NCBI GenBank assembly: GCA_905236495.1
Contig: CAJOPV010000042.1
Location: 1 to 18,505, forward strand
Reading direction: 5' to 3'
DNA from: an uncultured Christensenellaceae bacterium
GTDB taxonomy: Bacteria > Bacillota > Clostridia > Christensenellales > Aristaeellaceae
Length of the DNA stretch: 18,505 bases
The notes beneath the pieces are model-generated. The model had not been told where the DNA came from and did no database searches. It saw only the letters and a program-made list of their open reading frames with translations. Shown here piece after piece: positions 6,544 to 13,338 of this stretch; positions within the stretch are counted from its first letter, which is position 1; each line of letters opens with the position of its first letter. Both the position numbers and the translations under genes were made by a program.

Positions 6544-9198
6544 TTAGTTCAGATCGATATGAACGGGGAAGGTGACATAATCGTTCTTGTAATTATCGGG
6601 GAACAGGGAGACGCTCATATCCAGCGTTTTGAGCTCTTCGGGTGTGAAGCCCATATCTGCCAGCGTACTGTCCCGGATGATCAGCCTGGCATAGCTCCGC
6701 ATCCCCGCCTTCACGTGAGTATTATAAATCAGCCCATAGGTTTCCCCTTCCTTCCCGTTAAGGGAAAAGAAAGCAGGAGAGGCGCCGTAAAGCGGCTCGG
6801 CGCTGTCGTCCAGGCGGATGTCTTTATCCGTTTCGTTGATGATCAGCAGTTTATATTCCAGATCGCTGCCGGTGTTTTCCGCACGCCCCTGATACAGGAG
6901 GCGCACGCCATCCGCATCCAGCAGCACGTCGCCCGCATCCTGATAGGTCACCTCCGCCGGGTGGACGGGGGTCAGGGCGATGGGCACGGGCTCGTCGCCT
7001 ACTCTGGTGACAAACATATGATAATAGACCGCTTCCGGCTCGGCGTTTTCCGGGTCGTCCCGATAGAAGGAGACGGTAAAGCGGATATCGGCGTAGCCGT
7101 TGAAATCGGGCACGCCCCGGCCCAGGTTCAGCGGGTATTTCCCGGTGCCGTTGGCGGATATCTGAAGGGTATAGGTATCGTGATGATCGTCCATCTGCCA
7201 GCCGTTGACGCAGATATCCTTGAGGCCAACTTCGCCCCAGGCGTCGCTGCTGTTTTCCAGCTGGAAGATCACCGACTGCCCGTCTTTTGAAAGGCCCAGC
7301 AGCCGCAGCGTCATCCCATCCGCTTCGCAAAGCACCTGCTCCGGCAGCTCCTCCGCATAGGGGTTGAACTGGGCGGCAGCGATCTCCTCAGGGGATGCGC
7401 CCAGGTCCGCAGCGGTCAGGGCAACGCAGGCCAGGGCGGGGGCGGACCAGGGGTCCTGACAGTAGGCGTCGTAATCCACCAGGTCAAAGGTCAGGGATTC
7501 GATTTCCGCCAGGCTTTGGACGTTTGCCTCGCCAAGCCTGAAATCAAGCTCCGCCAGGACGCGGGAATGGGCGGGAACGGTTTCCAGCATGCCGATGACG
7601 TAGTAGGCAGGCGCTTCGTTGAGGCGCTGGTTGATATCACTGGCATAGAGCGTGACCGCCTCATCCGTTTCATTTTCCAGCGCCAGGCCGATCTGGACCC
7701 GGCCCCTATCGTCCGCCTCGGATACGGCGCCCGTCAGGGAAGCGGCGACACCGTCCTGGGAGAATAGCAGCCGACCCGGCAGCGGCGCTTCCGCCAGGCC
7801 CGTGGAAAGGCGCACGGGATCGGAATGGATCCAATCCTGCTCGGCGGGATGGATATTCACGTGCAGATCCAGGCTGCTGATCCCCGCAAAGCCGGGGAAG
7901 GCTGCCTGCACGTCCGAAAGCGGATACCAAAGGGTATCCTCCACCACGGCCGCTGCGCTGCCGTAGGTTTCCTGGGTGCTGTTGAAATTGCCGCCGGAGG
8001 TGCTGATGCGGCCTTGAAAGCGGTTCAGGCTATCGGCGGAAACGCTCAGCCTCTCCAGCGTCACGCCCTCCGCCTTTTCGGCCCGGAGCTGCACGCCGAT
8101 GGCGGGGCCGCCGCCGCGATCCGCGTCATAGACCAGGGCAAGGGCCGTCACCGTGAGGCCGCCGTCGCTATAGAGCATGGTGGGCTCGATTTGGGCGGTG
8201 GTATCGATGCTTGCCAGGGCTTCCTGGCCCGCGGCCTGGCGCTGGGCCGCCGCTTCTTCCTCCGCCCGGCGCTGCTCCTCTTCCGCCTGGATGCGGGCGT
8301 TTTCCAGCGCCGCCATGCGATCCTCCAGGCTGTCCTTGCTCAGGAAGGATAAGGCGTTCCCCGGCACCTGATTGACAATAATGCGGAAAACGGCTTCATT
8401 TTGGCCTTTATACAGGAAAAGGGTGTAATCCTCCGCCTCCTCAGACAGAGCATCGTCCACCGCTATCTGGTCGTACTGTTCGTTGATCATGATTCCGGCC
8501 CGGGCATTCGGAGCGCCCCACAGCAGATTGTTTGCCGCCGTGTCAAGGACGCCCTTGATATATTCGGGATTATCGCTGTTGCAGGTCAGCTGAACATAAG
8601 TGACCTGGAGCGCCTCGTTGAGCTGAACGAAGGTTTCCAGATAACCATCGCTTGCGAAGGCGCTGCGTTGGCAGGCCCCCTCATAAACGAGGATGCCGTG
8701 ATTTTCCAGTTTGGATTGCAATGCTTGGGCGCTTTCAAAGAGGATGGAGCCATCCGTTTTTTCTATGGAAAAACAGATTCCGTCCTGGAGAGAAACCTTC
8801 CAGGGATCGTCGATGAACGTCATCGAATTTCCGTTGGCGACGACTTCATAAGCACCGGGCATGAAGATGCCCAGGGCATCGAAAAATGCATCCAGCATTT
8901 GATTGAGCGCATCTGCCCATTCGCTTTCCTCCGGGGTGATGGCGGCAACCGTGACGGAGGTGACCTGGAGCGCCTCGTTCATTTCGCCGGAGACCGTCGC
9001 ACGCTCGCAGGCAACGCTGAAAGACCATGGCTGAAAAACCCACTGCACGCCGCTTTCCGGGCCGTAGAGCGCAAGCAGATAATCGTCCGCGTTTTTATTG
9101 TGGATAGGATAGAGGGGCTCCTCCGCTGCCGCGGCGCCCGCGCTCAGCAGCAGGAAAAGGGACAAAAGCGCCGCTGTGAGCCGCCGGAAATTTGGCAT
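6544..9198 (-). CDS. Large secreted protein of unknown function: duplicated N-terminal region, coiled coil, four beta modules
   Basis: I do not recognise a named family. The 884 residues begin with a signal peptide (RRLTAALLSLFLLLSAGAAA, likely cut near residue 25, no lipobox). Residues about 55-130 and 170-245 look like two copies of one domain: ACERATV...MNEALQVTSVTV and ACQRSAF...LNEALQVTYVQL. Residues 287-330 are a charged Glu/Arg/Ala coiled coil. Then come four beta-rich modules of about 100-120 residues starting near 343, 479, 624 and 760. Each opens with a DG-x-hydrophobic strand, and three have an ENxTD/INETD-like turn, suggesting tandem Ig-like folds exposed outside the cell. No anchor (LPXTG, SLH or C-terminal helix) is seen. 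The ATG at 9198 has AAGGAGG eight bases upstream; an adjacent TTG is spaced 5 bases and is less likely. The gene is monocistronic, with its own terminator. Confidence 0.8.
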   Translation of the reverse strand: MPNFRRLTAALLSLFLLLSAGAAAAEEPLYPIHNKNADDYLLALYGPESGVQWVFQPWSFSVACERATVSGEMNEALQVTSVTVAAITPEESEWADALNQMLDAFFDALGIFMPGAYEVVANGNSMTFIDDPWKVSLQDGICFSIEKTDGSILFESAQALQSKLENHGILVYEGACQRSAFASDGYLETFVQLNEALQVTYVQLTCNSDNPEYIKGVLDTAANNLLWGAPNARAGIMINEQYDQIAVDDALSEEAEDYTLFLYKGQNEAVFRIIVNQVPGNALSFLSKDSLEDRMAALENARIQAEEEQRRAEEEAAAQRQAAGQEALASIDTTAQIEPTMLYSDGGLTVTALALVYDADRGGGPAIGVQLRAEKAEGVTLERLSVSADSLNRFQGRISTSGGNFNSTQETYGSAAAVVEDTLWYPLSDVQAAFPGFAGISSLDLHVNIHPAEQDWIHSDPVRLSTGLAEAPLPGRLLFSQDGVAASLTGAVSEADDRGRVQIGLALENETDEAVTLYASDINQRLNEAPAYYVIGMLETVPAHSRVLAELDFRLGEANVQSLAEIESLTFDLVDYDAYCQDPWSAPALACVALTAADLGASPEEIAAAQFNPYAEELPEQVLCEADGMTLRLLGLSKDGQSVIFQLENSSDAWGEVGLKDICVNGWQMDDHHDTYTLQISANGTGKYPLNLGRGVPDFNGYADIRFTVSFYRDDPENAEPEAVYYHMFVTRVGDEPVPIALTPVHPAEVTYQDAGDVLLDADGVRLLYQGRAENTGSDLEYKLLIINETDKDIRLDDSAEPLYGASPAFFSLNGKEGETYGLIYNTHVKAGMRSYARLIIRDSTLADMGFTPEELKTLDMSVSLFPDNYKNDYVTFPVHIDLN
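8600..8979. repeat. Direct 20-bp repeat marking an internal gene duplication
   Basis: GTGACCTGGAGCGCCTCGTT occurs identically at 8600-8619 and 8960-8979, 360 bp apart. It encodes the NEALQVT segment in both copies of the duplicated N-terminal region of the large secreted protein. The spacing is a whole number of codons (120), as expected for an in-frame domain duplication. Confidence 0.85.
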
Positions 9199-9238
9199 CA
9201 ATGTATCCTCCTTGTTCCAATATGCTTATAACACAGCA

Positions 9239-9267
9239 ATTATTGCACATAATCCCATTTGAGGCAA
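9239..9267 (-). promoter_or_regulatory. Candidate sigma-A promoter for the large secreted protein
   Basis: Minus-strand TTGCCT (9262-9267) and AATAAT (9239-9244) are 17 bases apart, about 40 bases upstream of the start. The region is AT-rich. The match is moderate (4/6 and 5/6), so the assignment is tentative. Confidence 0.45.
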
Positions 9268-9326
9268 GTATTTTTTTCATGGGATCATGCCGCGTATAAA
9301 CGGCTTGTAAATTTTCCCTGGGATAT

Positions 9327-9354
9327 TTGCCATTCCCGAAAAACGTGATATAAT
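9327..9354 (+). promoter_or_regulatory. Sigma-A promoter for the VanW-domain pair
   Basis: TTGCCA (9327-9332) and a perfect TATAAT (9349-9354) with a 16-base spacer lie about 75 bases before the GTG start of the first VanW gene. It is divergent from the candidate promoter of the large secreted protein, with about 60 bases between the two. Confidence 0.7.
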
Positions 9355-9428
9355 AAAATACGCTTTAGAATGGGGGCTTGGGCCTGGTTCCAAAGCGGAA
9401 ACAGAGGAAGAGCGTGGAGGAAAAAGCA

Positions 9429-10433
9429 GTGAAGATCGGGCGTATGGGATTGCTGCTGGTGCTTGTTTTGTGCCTGGCGGCGCCGGGCGTTTCCCTGGCG
9501 GAAAGCAAAAAGGTGATTTACCAGGGGGAGGTCAGCCGTCAGCGGTGGACCAACAGCACCACCAACGTATATAAAACCATGGATAAGGACAGCCGGGCCA
9601 TTGCCACCTATAATCCCGGCAAGAAGCTCAGCATCACTGCCGTGTATCCCGGCTGGGTGGAGATCAGGATGGATAACGGCGACGTGGGCTATGTGCTGCG
9701 CCACCGCATCGACGTAACGGCGAATACCAGCCCCGGCACCGCCCCGGATTATCCCATCTGGCCCATGAGCTATTACACCGTCATTGACCGCACGGTGGAG
9801 GTGAAGGCGGAAAAGGATCAGGCAAGCGAGACCCTCTCCACCCTCACCGAAGGCGCCCGGATCGCCATCGAGGGGTTTGAGGACGGCTGGGCCGTGGTGA
9901 TCCACAAGCGGGTCTATGGCTATATCGACACCCGGAACCTGAGCGAGGTCTATCCCGTGGCGGGCAGCGAGTATGCCGCCGGGGATGCGCCTATCGCGGT
10001 CTTTTCCTCTTTTTATAACAATAACCCGGACCGCATCGTGAACCTGGGGGTGTGCTGCAAATTCATCAGCCACGTTCTGCAGCCCGGGGAAACCATGAAT
10101 TTCAACAGCGAGGTCATGCCCTTCAACGCCGCCAACGGCTATAAGCTGGCCCCGGTGCTGGTGGACGGGGAAACCAAGCAGGGCTACGGCGGCGGCAGCT
10201 GCCAGGTTTCCTCCACCCTGTGGGACGCCCTGCTGCAATTGCCCGGCATCACCACGCTGCACCGCAATCCCCACGGGGATAACGCCGCCTCTTACCTTCC
10301 CCACGGGCTGGACGCCGCCTCCGGCACCGTCACCCAGAACCTGATCTTCCGCAACGATTACGATTTCCCCATCCGCATCGACGCCTCCACCCACGATCTG
10401 GTTTTGTTCGTGGCGATCTATAAGGAGACTTAA
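9429..10433 (+). CDS. Secreted SH3-like/VanW-domain protein (first of tandem pair)
   Basis: VanW proteins are exported proteins of Gram-positive bacteria. They were first noted in vancomycin-resistance clusters but are widespread, and their biochemical role is unsettled. The 334 residues have a signal peptide (about 1-25, hydrophobic LLLVLVLCLAAPG), two SH3-like stretches (about 38-96 and 115-172, each ending in a GYV/GYI-type strand) and a C-terminal VanW domain (about 195-330) with GYGGGSCQVSSTLW (252-265) and HGDNAASYLPHG (282-293). The start is the GTG at 9429 with GGAGG eight bases upstream; an in-frame ATG 17 codons earlier lacks a ribosome site and would put charged residues before the signal peptide. 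The next gene is a paralogue starting 3 bases after this stop, with its AAGGAG inside this gene's end. A role in peptidoglycan binding is inferred from the SH3-like parts only. Confidence 0.87.
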   Translation: MKIGRMGLLLVLVLCLAAPGVSLAESKKVIYQGEVSRQRWTNSTTNVYKTMDKDSRAIATYNPGKKLSITAVYPGWVEIRMDNGDVGYVLRHRIDVTANTSPGTAPDYPIWPMSYYTVIDRTVEVKAEKDQASETLSTLTEGARIAIEGFEDGWAVVIHKRVYGYIDTRNLSEVYPVAGSEYAAGDAPIAVFSSFYNNNPDRIVNLGVCCKFISHVLQPGETMNFNSEVMPFNAANGYKLAPVLVDGETKQGYGGGSCQVSSTLWDALLQLPGITTLHRNPHGDNAASYLPHGLDAASGTVTQNLIFRNDYDFPIRIDASTHDLVLFVAIYKET

Positions 10434-10436
10434 GCA

Positions 10437-11447
10437 ATGAAACGGCTGCTGGCGCTGCTGGCGGCGGCGCTCCTGCTTTCGGGGGCCGCCCGGGCGGAGG
10501 AAACGCCCCTGCCCCGGCTCTATACCGCCCACGTGTGCTTTACCGGCATCGTTTATGCCGGCTGGGAGGGCACCGAGGGGGTGAATCAGATCGGCACCGT
10601 CCCAAAGGGCCGCTATGTCACCGTCCACGCCTTGAACCCCACCTTCGCTTTGGTGACCTATCAAAGCGGGGGCATCACCGGCTATATCCGCCGGGTGTGC
10701 CTGGATTATCCCAAGACGGTTGACAGCGCCTCCACCCCGCCCTACGGCGTGGATTTTAACCACTTTATATCCGCTGTCGCCGCCCCGGACGCCCCGGTCA
10801 CCACCGCCCCCGGCGGCGGGGACACGCTGATCACGCTGCATCAGGGGGCCCGGGTTTCCTTCATTGGGTTCGAGGGGGGCTTTGGCAAGGTGATCTATCA
10901 CCGGCAGTACGGCTATCTGGATACCCGATTGCTGGAGGAGATCCTGCCCGTTTATGAGGCCCCGGAGACGGCGGGCACGGATCGGCCCATCGCCGCTTAT
11001 ACTTCCTTTTATAAGATCACCGAAGACGAATCCAACCTGAACCGCATGGCGAATATCGCCGTGGCCTGCGGGAAGCTGTGCCGCTTGCCCCTCGGCGCCG
11101 GGGATAACCTGAATTTCAACCGGGACGTGGGGCCCTATCGGCCCTCGGAGGGCTACATGCCCGCCGGAGTGCTGGTAAACAACGAATTGCAGCAGGGCTA
11201 CGGCGGGGGCACCTGCCAGGTCAGCTCCACGCTGTATAACGCGGTGCTGCAATTGCCGGGCCTCACCGTATTGCAGCGCCGGGCCCATGGGGATAACGGG
11301 GCCAGCTACCTGCCCATCGGCGTGGATGCCGCCGTGGGAAACAGCACGCTGAATTTCCGCTTCCGAAACGATTACCCCTTCCCCGTCCGCATGGACGCCA
11401 CCGCCCAGGACGGGGCCCTGACGATCATGATATACAAGGCCGAGTAA
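10437..11447 (+). CDS. Secreted SH3-like/VanW-domain protein (second of tandem pair)
   Basis: A paralogue of the preceding gene with the same order: signal peptide (MKRLLALLAAALLLSGAARA, cut near residue 20), two SH3-like regions (about 28-90 and 128-168) and a VanW domain (about 185-333) with GYGGGTCQVSSTLY (254-267) and HGDNGASYLPIG (284-295). The two share long matching stretches in protein and DNA around the GYGGG and HGDN motifs, so they arose by tandem duplication, but the N-terminal halves have diverged. The start ATG has AAGGAG nine bases upstream and sits 3 bases after the previous stop, so translation is probably coupled. A strong hairpin ends the operon. Keeping both copies suggests they are not redundant; that is inference. 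Confidence 0.88.
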   Translation: MKRLLALLAAALLLSGAARAEETPLPRLYTAHVCFTGIVYAGWEGTEGVNQIGTVPKGRYVTVHALNPTFALVTYQSGGITGYIRRVCLDYPKTVDSASTPPYGVDFNHFISAVAAPDAPVTTAPGGGDTLITLHQGARVSFIGFEGGFGKVIYHRQYGYLDTRLLEEILPVYEAPETAGTDRPIAAYTSFYKITEDESNLNRMANIAVACGKLCRLPLGAGDNLNFNRDVGPYRPSEGYMPAGVLVNNELQQGYGGGTCQVSSTLYNAVLQLPGLTVLQRRAHGDNGASYLPIGVDAAVGNSTLNFRFRNDYPFPVRMDATAQDGALTIMIYKAE

Positions 11448-11450
11448 CGA

Positions 11451-11490
11451 AAGCCCGCCGAAAGCAGATCGCTTCCGGCGGGCTTCTTTA
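11451..11490. terminator. Bidirectional intrinsic terminator between convergent genes
   Basis: AAGCCCGCCG (11451-11460) pairs perfectly with CGGCGGGCTT (11476-11485), and AAGC/GCTT can extend the stem inside. On the plus strand it is followed by CTTTA, ending the VanW pair 3 bases after its stop. On the minus strand the stem ends in TT and is followed by TCGTTACT, so it can also stop the L,D-transpeptidase transcript. Confidence 0.85.
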
Positions 11491-11500
11491 GGATGCTGTT

Positions 11501-11944
11501 TTATGGCAGGATCGTAATCGGTGTGCCCGCGGGCACAAGCGCGTACAGCGTTTCGGCGTCCTGATCGCTGAGGGCGATGCAGCCCGCTGTCCAGTCCCGG
11601 TCCGCGCCGCCGCCGTGGATATAGATTTCGCCCCCCAGCGCCGTGCCCCAGGGGGGCCGCAGCCCCTTTGCGGCCCGGTCCCGGATGCAGGCGATCAGGG
11701 CCTCCTCCGCCCCGGCCCGGCGGGCGTCCTCTTCGTTGGGATAGCTGACCCCCAGGGCGGGGCCGTACTTGCCCGCTTTTTTGAGGCACACAAAATAGTT
11801 CCCCTCCGGGGTCCTGCCGTCCCCGGCGGCTCCCTTGGGCCCTTCCGGGGCGGCCCCCAGGGCTGCGGGGCAGGAAAAAAGCGTTGTCCCGTCATCGGCT
11901 GTCAGCGTCAGCCGACGCTTTTTCTTTTCCACCGTGATCCGCAT
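11501..11944 (-). CDS. L,D-transpeptidase (YkuD fold) without signal peptide
   Basis: YkuD enzymes form 3-3 cross-links in peptidoglycan through a cysteine acyl-enzyme. The 147 residues are essentially one catalytic domain: GDGRTPEGNYFV (41-52), then IHGGG with His at 110 and DWTAGCIALSD (117-127) with the nucleophile Cys at 122. The residue usually Arg after GC(I/V) is Ala here (GCIAL), as in the YafK-like branch rather than classic ErfK/YbiS. There is no signal peptide, membrane anchor or LysM domain, which is odd for a wall enzyme. The start ATG follows AAAGGCGGTGA, a good match to the anti-Shine-Dalgarno. It lies 18 bases after the YlbJ-like gene, so it is probably in the same operon; export or a role inside the spore compartment is unresolved. 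Confidence 0.85.
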   Translation of the reverse strand: MRITVEKKKRRLTLTADDGTTLFSCPAALGAAPEGPKGAAGDGRTPEGNYFVCLKKAGKYGPALGVSYPNEEDARRAGAEEALIACIRDRAAKGLRPPWGTALGGEIYIHGGGADRDWTAGCIALSDQDAETLYALVPAGTPITILP

Positions 11945-11962
11945 GCCCTCACCGCCTTTGCT

Positions 11963-12766
11963 TTAGTATAGCATGCATGTCAACGCATAGCAAAGCGCGC
12001 CGGAGACGACGCCGTGGATCAGGCGCAGAAGGAACAGCCGCCCCATGCCCACGCCGCTCTCCTGCCAGAAGGCGGCGTTCTGCATGAGCAGGGAGAGCCC
12101 TCCGAAGGAGCAGGCGGCGCAGGCCAGGGGCAGCGTCAGGGGGCCGCCCAGGGCGATCAGCGCCTTCACCCCCGCCGTCACCTCCAGGCCGCATTGCAGC
12201 GCGGCGGTGAGCTCCCGGGAGAGGAAGGGCAGCGCCCGGGCGGTCAGGGCGGCGGATACGCACCCCAGCATCATGCAGCTGCCGATCAGAAGCAGGGCGG
12301 CGGCGCTGTCCCGCAGGGCGGCGTGCAGCGGCAGGGGATCAGCCGGGGCGGCGGCTTTCATGTCCGCCGGAATGCACAGGCCCATTAGCAAGGCCCCCAG
12401 CAGGTGACAGACCAGCACCGCCATTCCGCCGCCGCCCAGCCAGCCATCCGCCGTGCCCAGGAAAAACATGGGGCTCATGGTGCCCGTCAGGGCGGCGCAG
12501 CGCAGGGCGGCCCGGCCTTGGGGCTTTGCCGACAGCAAAAGCCGGGCGCTTCCCGGCGAACCGCACAGCCATCCCATCACCACCCGGGGCCACAGCCCGC
12601 CTCCCAGCCGGGAGGAGAGCATCAGCATGCACGCCATAAAGGGCCCCAGGGTGGGGGCCACGGCATGGGCCCACAGGAATAGCCCCTGCCGGGCCGCCTC
12701 TGCCGCCGTGTCGGGAAATATCAGCATGGCCCCCGCCAACGCCCCGCATGCCGCCGCCCAGAGCAT
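11963..12766 (-). CDS. YlbJ-like sporulation integral membrane protein
   Basis: A 267-residue hydrophobic protein with about seven or eight membrane segments. ARQGLFLWAHAVAPTLGPFMACMLML near the N-terminus, GSPGSARLL, TGTMSPMFFLGTADGWLG in the middle and CSFGGLSLLMQNAAFW...RLIHGVVSGALCYAL at the end follow the layout of YlbJ/nucleoside-recognition (Gate-type) proteins. YlbJ is needed for spore cortex formation in Bacillus and is made in the mother cell. The link here rests on motif order from memory, so a related SpoIIIM/SpmA-type Gate protein is possible. The neighbours are a SpoIIR-like gene and a cell-wall transpeptidase, which fits sporulation. Start: GGGAGGG abuts one ATG (12772) but is 7 bases from the next (12766), so the latter is preferred. 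Confidence 0.72.
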   Translation of the reverse strand: MLWAAACGALAGAMLIFPDTAAEAARQGLFLWAHAVAPTLGPFMACMLMLSSRLGGGLWPRVVMGWLCGSPGSARLLLSAKPQGRAALRCAALTGTMSPMFFLGTADGWLGGGGMAVLVCHLLGALLMGLCIPADMKAAAPADPLPLHAALRDSAAALLLIGSCMMLGCVSAALTARALPFLSRELTAALQCGLEVTAGVKALIALGGPLTLPLACAACSFGGLSLLMQNAAFWQESGVGMGRLFLLRLIHGVVSGALCYALTCMLY

Positions 12767-12772
12767 ATCCAT

Positions 12773-12779
12773 CCCTCCC
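12773..12779 (-). promoter_or_regulatory. Ribosome-binding site deciding the YlbJ-like start
   Basis: GGGAGGG touches the first in-frame ATG (12770-12772) and is well spaced from the second (12764-12766), which is two codons later. The spacing favours the second ATG. Confidence 0.6.
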
Positions 12780-12816
12780 GGGCAGGATATGCTTCTTTTT
12801 ACCTGTTTATTCTAAC

Positions 12817-12844
12817 TGCCATGCCGTATCCCCTCGGCATGGCA
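12817..12844 (-). terminator. Perfect 10-bp hairpin after the SpoIIR-like gene
   Basis: TGCCATGCCG (12817-12826) and CGGCATGGCA (12835-12844) form a perfect stem around an 8-base loop, 7 bases after the stop at 12852. On the minus strand it is followed by GTTAGAATAA rather than a T-run, so it may be a weak terminator, a pause or an mRNA-stabilising structure that lets some transcripts reach the YlbJ-like gene. Confidence 0.5.
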
Positions 12845-12851
12845 ATTCGTA

Positions 12852-13283
12852 TTAGAAATTGAACAAGGCCCGCAGCCATTCCCACCAGGGCCAAATAAAT
12901 TCGATCTCTTCGCCTTCCGTTTCTTCCGCCTCCGCCGCCATTTGCAGCGCGTCGGGATACAAAACGCCCCACCAGTTGTGGCCCTGGCCTTCTCCCAGGG
13001 TGATATACAGCGTGGGCCGGGCAGGCGCGCCCGCCGGCGCCCAGGGGCGGAGCGTCACCTCTCCGGGGCAGATGGCTTCCACTGCTTTTCGGATATCCGA
13101 AAGGGCTTCCGGCAGCCCCTCAGGGGAGACCGGGCACAGAGAGAGCACCGCGTCCCGCACCCGTAGCTTTTCCGCCTGGGCGGCGGGAGAATCGGCGCCG
13201 CCTACCACCCGGATATACCATTCTCCCCGGGCGGTCAGCGGAAACAGCAGCAGCAAAGCCAGCGTCATAAGCATCCTTCGCAC
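12852..13283 (-). CDS. spoIIR: SpoIIR-like sporulation signalling protein, short and altered
   Basis: SpoIIR is made in the forespore, secreted into the intermembrane space and triggers SpoIIGA to activate sigma-E. The 143 residues start with a signal peptide (about 1-20), then WYIRVVGGADSPAAQAEKLR (22-41) and VRDAVLSL, matching the family's RV(I)ANSDSPxDQxLKLKVRDAV region. GEGQGHNWWGVLYP (97-110) matches the hallmark GEGQGHNWWCVLFPPLC. It differs in three ways: it is about 80 residues shorter than B. subtilis SpoIIR (224, from memory), the hallmark Cys is Gly (106) with the second Cys also lost, and the tail is acidic then Trp-rich (IWPWWEWLRALFNF). AAGGAGG abuts an ATG (13289) but is 7 bases from GTG (13283), so GTG is preferred. 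No frameshift is seen, so it looks like a divergent rather than broken gene. Confidence 0.72.
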   Translation of the reverse strand: MRRMLMTLALLLLFPLTARGEWYIRVVGGADSPAAQAEKLRVRDAVLSLCPVSPEGLPEALSDIRKAVEAICPGEVTLRPWAPAGAPARPTLYITLGEGQGHNWWGVLYPDALQMAAEAEETEGEEIEFIWPWWEWLRALFNF

Positions 13284-13290
13284 GTTCATC

Positions 13291-13297
13291 CCTCCTT
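13291..13297 (-). promoter_or_regulatory. Ribosome-binding site deciding the SpoIIR-like start
   Basis: AAGGAGG is 1 base from ATG (13287-13289) and 7 bases from GTG (13281-13283). GTG therefore has the better spacing, the same pattern as in the YlbJ-like and mnmE genes. Confidence 0.6.
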
Positions 13298-13303
13298 TGG
13301 GGT

Positions 13304-13332
13304 TAGCATGCGCAGGATACGGGCATTTATAC
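13304..13332 (-). promoter_or_regulatory. Candidate forespore-type (sigma-F/G) promoter for the SpoIIR-like gene
   Basis: Minus-strand GTATA (13328-13332) and CATGCTA (13304-13310) are 17 bases apart and resemble the GYATA and CATnnTA boxes of sigma-F/sigma-G promoters; spoIIR is sigma-F controlled in Bacillus. The predicted start would fall almost on the ribosome site, which weakens the case. No good sigma-A pair was found for this gene. Confidence 0.3.
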
Positions 13333-13338
13333 GGTGCC

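Noticed and set aside
3708..6575. A 955-codon open frame on the plus strand opposite dnaE
   Set aside because: It is antisense to a clear DnaE with all catalytic motifs. The protein is His/Gly/Val-rich low-complexity typical of the complement of GC-rich coding DNA, and has no ribosome site.
9285..11789. An 834-codon open frame on the minus strand opposite the VanW genes
   Set aside because: It runs through a terminator hairpin and through both well-supported VanW genes and a promoter, and its composition is that of an antisense shadow.
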